Positions 35,831 through 46,968 of a DNA stretch of 64,000 nt are shown piece after piece. The first letter of the stretch is position 1. Every line of letters starts with the position of its first letter. This stretch comes from Rostratula benghalensis (taxonomy: Eukaryota; Chordata; Aves; Charadriiformes; Rostratulidae): assembly GCA_013399305.1 (NCBI GenBank), contig VXAI01000049.1, positions 650,482-714,481 on the forward strand. Direction: 5' to 3'. The position numbers and the translations under genes were made by a program. The notes under the pieces are model-generated. The model saw only the letters and a list, made by a program, of their open reading frames with translations, made no database searches and was not told the origin of the DNA.

Positions 35831-37128
35831 AATCATAGAATTGTCTAGGTTGGAGGGGACCTTTAGTATCATCTAGTCCAGCCATCAACCTATCTCTGAG
35901 AAAAAACACCACTAACCCATGTCACTGAGCTCTGTGTCAAACCGTCTTTTAGATACCTCCAGGGATGGTGCCTCAACTCTTCCCTGGGCAGCCCATTCCA
36001 AGGCTGAAGAACCCTTTCAGGGAAGAAATTGTTCCTGATACCTAATCTGAACTTCCCTGGCACAACTTGAGGCCATTTCCTCTTGTCTTATTGTCTGTGA
36101 CTTGGGAGAAGAGACCGACCCCTCCCAGCTACCCCCTCCTTTCAGGGAGTTGTAGAGAGCAAGAAGGTCTCCCCTCAGCCTCCTCCAGGCTGAACACCCC
36201 CCAGCTCCCTCAGCCTCTCCTCATCAGACACATTCTCCAGACCCCTCACCACCTGCTTTGTCCTTCTCTGGACCCACTCCAGCACCTCAATGCCTTTTTT
36301 TGTGGTGAGGGGCCCAAAACTGGACACAGCTCTCAAGATGGGGCCTCACCAGTGCCCAGTACAGGGGGACAATCACTGCCCCGGTCTTGCTGGCCATACT
36401 TCCTGATACAGGCCACACTGTTCCTTCTTGGCCACTGGGGCACACTGCTGGCTCCTGGTCAGCCCACCGTCACCAACACCCCCAGGTCCTTTTCTGCCAG
36501 GCAGCTCCAGCCACTCTGCCCCAGGCCTGTAGCACTGCAGGGGGTTGGGGTGACCCAAGTGCAAGACCTGGCACTTAACCTTGTTCAACCTCATCCCATT
36601 GGCCTCAGCCCATCCATCCAGCCTGTCCAGACCCCTCTGCAAAGCCTTTCTACCCTCCAGCAGGTCAACACTCCCACCCAACTTGGTGTCACCTGTGAAC
36701 TTACTGAGGGTGCACTCGATCCCCTTGTCCAGATCATTGATAAAGATGTCAAAGAGAACTGGCCCCAGTACCGGGCCCTGGGGGACACCACTCATGACCA
36801 GCCACCAGCTGGATTTAATTCCATTCCCTACCAGTCTCTGGGCCCAGCCTCCAGCCAGTTTTTAACCCAGTGGAGAGTCCTCCCATGCAAGCCATGGACA
36901 GTTTCTCCAGGAGGATACTGTGGGAGACTGTATCAAAGGCCTTACTGAAGTCCAGGTGAACAACACCCACAGCCTTTCCCTCCCCACCAAGCAGGTCACT
37001 CTGTCATAGGAGGAGATGAGGTTCGTCAAGCAGTCCTGCCTTTCATGAGCCTATGGTGACCAGGTGTGATCACCTTGTCCCTCCTGTGCTGCGTAATGGC
37101 ACTGGGGATGATGTGTTCAGTGACCTTC
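35831..37128 (-). mobile_element. CR1 LINE, longest copy in the window
   Basis: A minus-strand CR1 of about 1.3 kb. The 3' end is at 35831 (plus strand AATCATAGAATT, then GGTTGGAGGGGACC). It extends through the ORF2 C terminus, the post-RT region and the reverse transcriptase C-terminal half, including DFSKAFD (near 36930-36950), and ends 5'-truncated near 37128. The same 3' subgroup occurs at 46452-46968. A 293-codon plus-strand open frame across it (36067-36948) is only its antisense. Confidence 0.9.
36373..36795 (-). pseudogene. CR1 ORF2 reverse transcriptase remnant
   Basis: A 140-codon open stretch of the CR1 reverse transcriptase. It begins [20 protein letters not shown], the conserved block ahead of the active site. 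At 36688-36699 the catalytic F-A-D-D box reads F-T-G-D, so the first aspartate of the pair is replaced by glycine and polymerase activity is not expected. Further on are [12 protein letters not shown] and a shifted stretch around [12 protein letters not shown], where frame changes blur the DLGVLVDG-type motif, followed by [11 protein letters not shown]. Fossil coding sequence of the CR1 at 35831-37128, not a host gene. Confidence 0.85.
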
Positions 37129-38291
37129 CCAGTTTAGCATACCACAGTTACTTTAAGAATTCCATGATAACTTTCTGGGAGTGCTCTGTTTGCACTTGAT
37201 TGTAGCACTGTTATTAAACTTGCCTAGTGCACTACCAGAGTAGTGCTTTGTGATGGCTATAACCTTAGAGTTGGTTCCAAGGAGAAATATTTCCTCAATG
37301 TCCTGAGAAATGAGTTTGTGTGAGCAGGATGGATGAGGTTACGCAGGGCCATGGGGCATTCATAGTGTGGCCTGGCCCGAACAGGGTTACTGCTGACATA
37401 TTTCTGCTGGAACAAGGATAATTGGTTATTGTCAACCAGGCTTCAAAAAAACATATGATACAAATGGATAGATATTTTCCATAGCTCTTGTTTAAATATT
37501 TTCAGACACGGAAGCATGTGTGTTTAACCCAACCACTTAAATCCCAGGAATACCCAGCAGATGGCAGTTTGATCAAATATGTGTTTATTGGATTTACATG
37601 AGACTCTAAAAAGCTTTAAATATTTATCCAAAGTCAATAAAATGCTGCTTATCAAATCACATGCTTATAGTTCTCTCAGTAACTTGAAATGGCATTAAAC
37701 TGGTAGTTCAGCTTCCTATAGATTATATAAAAGCTGATATTTTGAGTCTTGACTTAAACCCATAAAATTAGGCTGAAAGTTTACCAGTCCTTGCAGTAAA
37801 CTTAGGGAGTCTAAAATCACCTTTAAAAAACCAAACCCTAAAGACTAAATAGCACAGTTTTGTCATCTTGTCTTGTACTTGGTATTTGTGAATAATCTTT
37901 TTCTGTGCAAAAGCCCATCTGTATCTGGCATAATTGTGAGACTGCGTGAGAGGTTCCTTCTTGCATATATACGGGTAGCTGTGTGTTTGTACATGTAAGG
38001 AAGTAAAAATGATACTATTAAAGGAGTACTTGGCCCATGCCTCTACCTCTCTAGTATAAACTGTGAAAAGAACTCTCTTGGTGTCATTCTACTATAGCTG
38101 AGCAGAAGTGAGTGCAGTATGTGTGCTTAAATTCAGCTGTAACATGTAAGTAAATACTTTGCACATGTGGGTTGTTGTGGCTCTGTTCATTCTTGTCCTT
38201 CATCACTGTTTTTTTAGGAAGTTGAAAATGGACAGGAAAAAATAAATGGAAACACTGCTTACTCTTGTGCATTTCGTCAGAATGTGTGTCT
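37129..38291. other. Unique DNA between CR1 copies
   Basis: About 1.2 kb of AT-rich sequence between two CR1 copies in opposite orientations. It holds the best CTCF-type motif of the window (37554-37568). No gene seen. Confidence 0.5.
37554..37568 (+). promoter_or_regulatory. CTCF core motif (full match)
   Basis: CCAGCAGATGGCAGT matches the CTCF core consensus CCASYAGRKGGCRSY at all 15 positions. It is in unique sequence between CR1 copies. The match is direct; occupancy and insulator or loop-anchor function are inferred. Confidence 0.45.
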
Positions 38292-38718
38292 GAGGGCTAC
38301 AAAGATGATGAGGGGCCTAGAACATCTCTCTGATGAGGAAAGGCTGAGTCTGGAGAAGAGAAGACTGAGGGGGGGGGATCTGATCAACACCTCTAAGTAC
38401 TTCAAGGGTGGGTGTCAGGAGGATGGGGCCAGTCTTTTTTCAGTGGTGCCCAGAGAGAGGACAAGAGGGAATGGGAACAAACATGAACACAAGAAGTTCC
38501 ACCTAAAAATGAGGAGGAACTTCTTCCTTCGGAGGGTGGCAAAGCCCTGGCAGAGGCTTTCCCAGAGAGGTGGTGGAGTCTGTTTCTGGAGAGATTCAAC
38601 ACCCACCTGGCTGCATTTCTGTGCAACCTGTTCTGGGCGACCCTGCTTTGACAGAGCAGTTGGACTTAGATGATTTCCAGAGGTCCCTTCCAACTCTGTA
38701 TTATTCTGTGATTCTGTG
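38292..38718 (+). mobile_element. CR1 LINE, 5'-truncated 3' end
   Basis: Begins in GGGCTACAAAGATGATGAGG (the TKMMRGLEHLSDEERL region of ORF2). The frame reads [20 protein letters not shown] and RTRGNGNKHEHKKFHLKMRR, which is the ORF2 C terminus. It ends with two perfect tandem ATTCTGTG octamers (38703-38710 and 38711-38718), the diagnostic CR1 tail. A short internal deletion relative to 19661 removes the RDLGLFG segment before SLEKRRLRG. Confidence 0.92.
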
Positions 38719-39544
38719 AGTGTGTACATATAAGCATCACAAAATAGTTGTCTATGGTCATCTAGTAGAGTTCTGCAGTACTATCTGTGATTTTAATAGT
38801 AGTTCCTGAGGACGTGGAGAGGGAAGTTATGTAAAAACTTAAGCACCCAGGGAAGCTGTGTCACTTCCCTGAAATGTAATGCATAGCCATTCTGGCAAAA
38901 GCCATAAAGGGTAGTCAGTGTAGTAGGCAAAGACCATGGAAAGAAGCTGTTTTTTTTCTGAATGCTTCCTTACTGAACTAAAGTTCCAGAATAAATCAAA
39001 GCAGTTAATGTGCTCACCTAAGTAATTGGATTTTCTTCTGGTCAGACTGTTCCTCATTCTTAGCAGCATCTATTTTCTTGTGGGAATATCTCAGATTCTT
39101 AAAGTTTCTTGTTTCCCTGTAGATGTCTATCAAGCTTAATTTACAAAGGCCTTTGAGATGTGGCTTTGGTCTTTGTTCATGGGTTGTCCAAGTGTTTATT
39201 TCCAATAAGCACTTTATTTACATATTTTCCCTAAAATTCTTAGTTACTTAAATGAAAGGGACATGGGGAGTGTACTGGCTGTGGTCTTCACCCAGAGTCC
39301 TACCTGTGCCTGCACTGGAAACATTCAAATACTGGTTCACCAAACATATAATTCAATAGTTATCACCAAAGAGAGCTGTAATACAGATTGATTGGGTGTG
39401 TGTGTGGGTTATTCTCTGTTTTTGTTTACATGCTATCACCTGAATATGATTACTGTCCATAAAAATTACTTCTTGCATTTCTGCTGTGTTTTCTAAGACC
39501 TGGCTGGGAAAGACCTTAGGGCCGTGAAGAAGACAACCTCTCAC
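38719..39544. other. Unique DNA between CR1 copies
   Basis: About 0.8 kb with no gene or repeat recognised; a short TG-rich tract (GTGTGTGTGTGG) lies near 39398. Confidence 0.45.
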
Positions 39545-39941
39545 AAGGTGAGAGAGCTGGGGTTGTTCAGCCTGGAGAAGAGAAGGCTCCAGGGAGACCT
39601 TAGAGCAGCCTTGTAGTGTCTGAAGGGGCTACAGGAGAGATAGGGAAGGGACTCTTTGTAGAGGGGAAGTATAGTGACAGGATAAGGGGTAATGTTTTAA
39701 AAACTGAAAGAGGGGAGAGATGTAGATGAGATACCAGAAAGAAATTCTTTGGTGTGAGGGTGGTGAGCCCCTGGCCCAGGTTGCCCAGAGAAGCTGTGGC
39801 TGCCCCATCCCTGGAGGGGTTCAAGGCCAGGTTGGAGGGGGCTTGGAGCAACCTGGTCTGGTGGGAGGTGTCCCTGCCCAGGGCAGGGGGGGTTGGGACT
39901 GGGTGACTTTAAGGTCCCTTCCAACTCTAACCAGTCTATGA
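39545..39941 (+). mobile_element. CR1 LINE, 5'-truncated 3' end
   Basis: Starts in GAGAGAGCTGGGGTTGTTCAG (ORF2 [10 protein letters not shown] region) and ends at ACCAGTCTATGA, a slightly altered octamer. Same subgroup as 5099-5434 and 56957-57410. Bases 39771-39880 differ from the 110-bp block shared by those two copies at only 2 positions. The coding frame is broken by small indels. Confidence 0.9.
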
Positions 39942-41536
39942 AAACCCAGCCACATGTCCTAGCACTCAGTTATGTGGTTGACCTCCTGCTTGATGCTAGG
40001 CCACTAGGATAAAATATACTTGGAGAAAACCATACAGGCTTTCTGTATTACCTGATTTTAATAGTTCCTGTCTAAATGCAAAGAAGACTCAAAGGGGGGG
40101 ATATCTGATACTTTTATTTTCTGGTTGGCTTTCTTCAGGAACACTTCCACACACTACTGTTTCGGTGGTACTTCTTCACTTTATATGGAGAGACTCAAAA
40201 TCACCTTGAAGTGAAAAGGAACACTTTACTTGTATTAACAAATTCCTGGAGTGAATCAATATTGGCTGCTCTGTTAGAGTTAGGTTCTTTCATTTGAGAT
40301 GTTAATACCCATTATGAAAGTCTTAGACTCTGGCACGGGCTGTCTCTCATGTTTTCTTTAGTCCTGCATAGTTTTGGGGAGTAGAAGGGAAGGTATCATC
40401 ACTGGAATTCACACAGCAAAGTAATATGATCAGACTCAAGCTTGACACACTGAGTAATCTGTAATATGCTAACGTTTCAGTATCATGTTAGTATTGCATT
40501 AGACTAATATGACACTAATACAAAATGACAGGAGAAATGACTAATACAATAAGGCTTTCATATATTACTGTAGGGCTGCCATATCTGTCCTTTTTAATTC
40601 ACCTGAAACCCTGCTTAAATGCAGAATGAGAGCTACATCTGGAGCAGAGCTGGGGAAAAAGCCCATTTTAGGAAGATGGCTATTTCAAATACTGTGTAAC
40701 AATTAAGATAACAATAATCTTGCAAGACTTGCTTTTTATTTACTAAGAATGACTGCGCTTTTCCCAAATTTTATGATAAAATGGTTAACTTTCATTTGTT
40801 TGAACTGTTGGTGTCTGCAACGATGATTGAACAGAAGTCTTTCTCCATTTTAGATAGATGACAAAATATAATTTCAGTGGAAGGGACCAGGATGCTGTCT
40901 TCTATCCTGTGTCTGGAAACTTGGTTGTGAAGCATTGGTTCCAGTAACGAAGGTGTTCTTGTGGCTTTTTTGACTGCTCCTTTGAACTTCCTAAACTTCA
41001 AAATGGGAAGGATGAAGTAACACTTCAAGTGTATACGACTTCGGTGTTTGGGGTTTTTTAATAGTGCATACAGTTATTATGGTGATTACTTTCTCCAATT
41101 CTTTGTTCTCTGTTAACTACCCTGCAGAACTGCTGTTCTGTGTCATTTAATGTTTACCCTGAATTCTCTGAAGAAGCATTTGCTGATGCATGTTACTGAC
41201 TTCACTGCTCTTCCCTGTGTTCTTATAGTTAGAATGTAACAGTGAGATCATTTTAGGAAATTACATCTTAGCTATTAAGTAATAATCACGTTCAGCTAGT
41301 TGTGCATGTATGTGAATGATAATTAAATAATGAGCTGAAGTGAAACTAGACCTGTTTTAAAAGGGATGTGTCAAGTAAGTTAAGTCAAACAATCTGCAGG
41401 AATTTCAGATATGGTCTTGGGATAACACAACAAGAACCACAGTGGAGGTGGTACAAAGAGGCATGCAAGTTCAAAATGGAAAAAGTAGGCTTGTCCTTCG
41501 AGGATTCCTTTTGGGTTTTCTTTTTTTGAGAAACCA
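39942..41536. other. Unique non-coding DNA
   Basis: AT-rich sequence between CR1 copies with no gene, RNA or repeat recognised. Confidence 0.45.
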
Positions 41537-41976
41537 GCGGTGGCCTATGGAGATGATCAGGGACTGGAGCATCTCTCCGAGGAGAGACTGAGAGACCTGG
41601 GTCTGTTTAGCCTGGAGAAGGGGAGCCCGAGAGGGAATCTCATCAATGCTTGTAAATATCTAAAGGGTGGAAGGGTGGGTGTGAAGAGGATGGAGCCAGA
41701 CTTTTTCAGTGGTGCCCAGTGACAGGACAAGGGGTAACAGACACAAGCTGGAACATGGGAAATGCATCTGAATGCAAGGAGAAACTTACTTACTTTTGAG
41801 GGTGGCAGAGCTCTGGAGCAGGCTGCCCAGAGTGGGTGTGTGGTCTTCTTCTCTGGAGGTATTTCAAACACCTGGGTTCATTTCTCTCCAATGTGCTGTA
41901 GGTGACCCTGCTTTGTCAGGGGCTTGGACTGGGTGATTTCTGAAGGTCCCTTCCTACCGTTATGTGATTCTGTGAT
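41537..41976 (+). mobile_element. CR1 LINE, 5'-truncated 3' end
   Basis: A CR1 fragment with the ORF2 C-terminal pattern ([20 protein letters not shown], then frameshifted) and 3' UTR (GACCCTGCTTTGTCAGGGG). It ends with ATTCTGTG at 41967-41974. Related to the 1635 and 19661 group but more diverged. Confidence 0.88.
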
Positions 41977-42639
41977 GACTTGGACGAGGTTCAGGAAGTG
42001 CGAAGAGTAGCTGGAAAATAAGTCTGTAAATGAACTTATGCCTGTTATGTTTCTTGAACTGCATTATTTGAAGGCTACAAGCCAAAATTCCACCCAAGAA
42101 TTTATTTTTGCTCTCCCAAATTCTTCATGTTCTTGGTGTGTTTGTCTATACAATTGCTGTGGTCAGCTACAGAGCATCGAGTAGAAAATGGGTGGTCACG
42201 TGTAAATATGAAGTCAATGTAGGGAAACTGGGAAAATACACAAAGTTAAAGATCAGTGAGTTCACCTTGTTTCTTTCTCTTACCCAATGTGTTTATTTGT
42301 TGAATATTTGATATAATGATCAGATCATAGCGATTATGATGCTGTTGTAGGTCGAACTCAGGTTTTCTGAGATGAGAATATTCCCCAGTGCATTCAGTTT
42401 ATAGGTACTGAATTCTTGTGTACAGGTTTGGAAATGAAGGTAGTGATGGATAGCTTTCTTCTGCCTGGTTTTAATCAAGCCCACAGCATTATGTCAAAGT
42501 ATTTCTCACTTCTTAGGAATGAGAGTGAAAGAAAAATGTGGATTTCAATATTGTACCTGCTGCTAAGTAGTGCTTAATGTAGCTTGATTAGCATTGCACA
42601 TGTAAATTGTTGGAGGGCTTATTTGGAAGCTTGCCATGC
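41977..42639. other. Unique non-coding DNA
   Basis: About 0.66 kb with no gene or repeat recognised. Confidence 0.45.
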
Positions 42640-42940
42640 TTAATGTACTGGACAGTTCAAAGCTCACCAAGCTCAAGATTTAAGACAGATGTTTGTCTAA
42701 GCTGCTGTTCAAGATTTGAAATGATAGAGACTCTGCAGTCTCCCCAGGCAATCTCTCCAGTCTCCCCTAATGGAAGGGGTTTTGTTTGCGTTTAAGCTGA
42801 AGCTTTCTCATTGTAATTTAAACCCATTACTAGTCCTGTTCACGATGGGCATGGAGAACAGATTATTTTCTTCTTCTTTGTATAGCAGTAGGGGGTTATA
42901 AATGTGTCCCTTTCTGTACAGAAACTTCAGGTGAGAGTTT
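42640..42940 (-). mobile_element. Old CR1/L3-like relic
   Basis: The pattern ATAGAGACTCTGCAGTCTCC, CCAGGCAATCTCTCCAG, GTAATTTAAACCCATTACTAG and CCTGTTCACGATGGGCATGG follows, on the complement, the end of ORF2 in ancient CR1/L3 elements shared among amniotes. It is much more diverged than the other copies; boundaries are approximate and no tail is seen. Recognised by pattern only. Confidence 0.55.
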
Positions 42941-45900
42941 GGGAACCCTGCAGTCCTATTCTTGTGTACTGCCTATGTGAAACTACAGGGAAGTATCTTT
43001 ATGCTGTTCTCATCAATATGTAAACTATGATCACGCTATGATTCCCTTCCCAGCGTGAAGATACTCATGAGACAGTGGTGAAAATTAATGTGCATTATCC
43101 CTGCTAGCATTTTAACAGGGGGCTCCCCGTAGTTATTTCCTAGCCTGACAGCCCTTCTCAAGGATGGGAGGCCTGGAGAATGGAGATGAAATGTTTTTCT
43201 AATCTGCCCGGTTAAGTAATTTGTCGGCAATGAGTAATGCGGCCGAAAAAAAAATAAAATTTTGAGCCAGATAATAAAATAGTTTTGTTGAGACTTGGTT
43301 TAAAATCAGCAGAAGTAAGAAGCCTTTTTATCTCAAGGAGTACATTGGATGGTTTGCTAGCATTGGTTTTGTAGCTACTTTGCATAGAATGGAACAGCAC
43401 AGAGGAAGTTGTAAACCTTGCAAAGGAAGCTGTTTGTTTCCAAAGCAGCCGTGGGAAGTTTCTACAAGGTGTCAGGGTGTTGTTGAAGTCCCCTAGCTCA
43501 GTCGTTCTGTAAATCCTGCTAAGATAGAGCATCTTCAGAGATACTGCAATTCTATACATAGGCAAAATAGAAAAGGTACATGGGTGGTTCTTGTGTATGT
43601 GTTCTCTTGAGTTCCACAGAGCTGGCATATTCTGTACCCTGCCTTACTCATATGAGCAGAGTGGGGTAATTTCCAGGAAAGCCAACAACAGATTTGGGAT
43701 CAGACGTGCATCTGATCGAACGGGGTAGGGATCCAGAGATGGTAGCCATTAAGCAAGAGGTTGGTATGTGAATTATGACTGTGAAAAGTGAAAAAAAATG
43801 TGCTGCGTTACTAAAGAATGATGTGCAGGTTTGGGTGTTTTAATGCTGATTGTTCAGGATGTGACCTAAATGATCTCAACTTGCTGTTAGACCGACATTC
43901 TGTGGGACAGGGGCTCTGCACTGGATTCCCACTGGTTAAAGGGGCCTTTGCTAAAGTCAGAGGAGCTGTCCTTCTCAGCATTCCATTTCACAAACAGTGA
44001 AGAATAGAACATGAAGGAGCTCTAGAGCTCACAAATTCTACAAAATTAAGCAGTGTTTGAAGGAAGAGCTTCCTGTGTATATTCAGTTGAAGTGTGTATA
44101 CTCCTGGAATTGCATAGCAGATAGGTGTTGACTAGAATGGTATAGGTTTTTAAGTTCCCCCATTATAAGTGTAAATATTAGCTTCATCTGCAGTTAAAAT
44201 TCAAAGTGGATTTTGTTATGAAATATGAGAACCAAAACTAATAAAGGTGAAAAGATCAGGGTTCAGATTGGATTTTTATTATCCATGTGTATCCTCCAGT
44301 AACTAGACTCAGACTGCTTATTGGAAGACACAGTATCTGATGCTAATGTAGTATGCTCCCACTGAAAAACACAGAAACATGCAACCCAAGTGGGGTTTTC
44401 ACTGAAATGAAATTAATAAAGTATTCAAGTCAAAGTGAATTCATGTTGTATTGATTTGATCAAATCACCAGGATAACAAAGAGGCAGTTATGGAGCTTAG
44501 AAAATAGGAAAACAGATCTACAGATGTGTGTGTTCTTTTAAGTTACAAAATGATTGTGCCTAAAATAGCATATAGTAGCAAAATTATTTAGTCTGATTTG
44601 TCTAGTGTTTAATAAAAAAAATTCATGTCAGAAGGATAAACATTTTTAGGAGTACTTAAAGCCTTCTCCTTGGATCTAGTCTTCTGAATAGGGATTAATT
44701 GTCACCTGTGCATATTGTAATTCCAACTCTACAAAATATAACAGAGCCTGGGTACTAGCTTTGTGGTGGATAACTTCAAATACTTGAGTTCTAAGGCGGA
44801 GTACAAACCGTGTGGGGAAAAGGGACCTTTTATTTCTCATGCTTTTGTTGTACAGACTTTTCCAATATTCGTGCACTTCTTTTCTCACCTGTTAAACTGC
44901 CTGGGTGTGCGGAGTCCTCTCCCAGCCAGGTCCTGTTCAGAAGTATATAAGGTAACAAAAGAATAAAAACTTTCCATTTCTATATTCTTTTAGTTCTTCT
45001 AGACTGGAAACAGCTGATTGTTTCCCAACAATCCCAGTTGTTCACCTTCTGTCCATCAACGTGAAAAAAAATTATCAGACAAGTGATATTATGCTGTCTT
45101 TCTGCTTGATTCAGAGCAAGAATGGAAAAATTTGTTTTCTGGGACACTCATCTGGATGGCGTTATCAAGATGAAACTAATTTAAAAGAAATAAAAAAAAT
45201 AAATTATGTTTTTTGTACACGTAGATTTTTGCCTTCCTAGTTTTTCTGTTTGTTCTCAGGTTTAGTGCTGCACTGGAGTTTTATTTGGCTTCAAAACAGA
45301 GCTTTTGAAGACTATCACAGAGGAGGATAAAAGAAGGGTCGTAGCACTGGCTTCTGTTATGTGCTATTAAGAAATACTTGCTGTGTCAAAGGAGTTTTCC
45401 TCTACCTAGTATCTCTTTTTTGCTGCTGTATTTATATTTTTTTAAATTGTCGCTTGTCATCCAAACCTTTTTGCATTGATCTCTGAAAACTCAATTTGTG
45501 TTGAATGAAAAAGGTATCGCAGTTTAAGATGTTTAAAAGTCATTATGGTCACCTTGTCTGTGCTCAGAAGAAAGGGGTTGAGGACTGCTGAGTTACTGAG
45601 CAGCTCTTGGTTGCTGGTACAAAACAGATGGGGAACTGCTTCCCCCCTGCACACCCTGTCAATTTAAAATTGTTAAAACAAAGTCAGTGTTGGCTTGTGA
45701 CCATGATTAGTGCCTGTTGTTCTGCGTGGTCTGACTTGCTATTTATGTAAAAAACAGTATTTTATTTGCAAGAGTAAGAGCCTTTTAAAAGTCTGATTTA
45801 TACCTTTGTAAAGTTGGGGTTTTGTGGTATCTATTTTTATTTACACTTGCTCAGTGTAACGTTTACGTTGACAGTTAGATTGATGATGTCCCGAACCTGC

Positions 45901-46451
45901 TCATTTCCTTGCTTTTCAGTAGACAATTGTTAAAGGATGTGCTGGTTTAGTGTGGTGGAACTCAGCAACCTCAAATAATTTTTGAAATGTGTTTGCTTAT
46001 AGAACTATTATGCCTGCATGAGACACACACACACAAAAAATTAGGGGAGAGAAAGATTTGTGATCTCACATTTTTCATAAGTAGTGTCTCTTCCTGTAAG
46101 CCAAACTGATTTTCTTGCCAGTACAGTTGGAATTGACTTCTCGTGTGTCATCACTGTTTGTCTGAAATGATGGCAAACTATCATACTCAATTATATGAAT
46201 TAACTCCTGTAATTCCAACACCAATCCTGTGCCATCCCTGTGTCTGCAGGCCCTAATCAGGAATATTCCACTTGCCTTTTACGTGTTTGTCTCCTCGGGC
46301 TCTGTTTCACAGAGCAGGTCACAGGCCATATTTTCAGTGGGTTCTGTGTAACACTATGTGATTGAACGGAAGGAAAGTTTTTAATATGTACCATGAGTCT
46401 TGCTATGCTAAGTTTGTGTCTTAATTTTTTTCTAGAAGTCAGCAGACTTAC
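42941..46451. other. Unique non-coding DNA
   Basis: No gene recognised. Contains a complex stretch at 43085-43250 with unusually balanced composition and CpG (possible conserved non-coding element), a 14-bp palindrome GAGCTCTAGAGCTC at 44017-44030 and an (AC)6 run near 46022. A 138-codon minus frame at 43212-43628 shows no domain. Confidence 0.4.
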
Positions 46452-46968
46452 AATCATAGAATTATATAGGTTGGAAGGGACCTTTTTGTTTGAGTCCAAC
46501 CATCAACCTAACACTGACAAAACCGGTCACTAAATCATGTCCCTCAGTACCATGTGTCTACCTGTCTTTCAAATATCTCCGGGGATGGTGACTTCCCTGA
46601 GCAGCCTGTTCCAATGCTTGACAACTCTTAGTATGAAGAAATTTTTCCTAATACCTGATCCAAACACCCCCTGCTGCAACTGGAAGCCATTTTCTCTTGT
46701 CTCATGGCCTGTGGCTTGGGAGAAGAGACCAATCCCCCTGGCTGTACCTTCCCTTCAGGGAGTTGGAGAGAGTGAGAAGGTCTTTCCTCAGCTTCCTCCA
46801 GGCTGAACACCCCCAGCTCCCTCAGCCTCTCCTCACCAGACACATTCTCCAGACCCCTCACCACCTTCATTGCCCTTCTCTGGACCCGCTCCAGCACCTC
46901 CATGCCCTTCTGGTTGTGAGGGGCCCAGAATTCAAGGTGGGCCCTCACCAGTGCCTAAGTACAGGGGA
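46452..46968 (-). mobile_element. CR1 LINE, 5'-truncated 3' end
   Basis: 3' end at the left (AATCATAGAATT, then GGTTGGAAGGGACC). Minus-strand translation of 46628-46948 gives [20 protein letters not shown] and [14 protein letters not shown], the post-RT part of CR1 ORF2. Closest to the 3' part of the 35831-37128 copy. 5' break near 46968. Confidence 0.9.

Noticed and set aside
36067..36948. 293-codon plus-strand open frame
   Set aside because: Antisense of the CR1 ORF2 at 35831-37128; the minus strand carries the recognisable RT motifs.
43212..43628. 138-codon minus-strand open frame
   Set aside because: No domain, biased composition, ends in a homopolymer region; chance frame.
44017..44030. 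14-bp perfect palindrome GAGCTCTAGAGCTC
   Set aside because: Short palindromes of this size are expected occasionally in 64 kb; no context suggests function.
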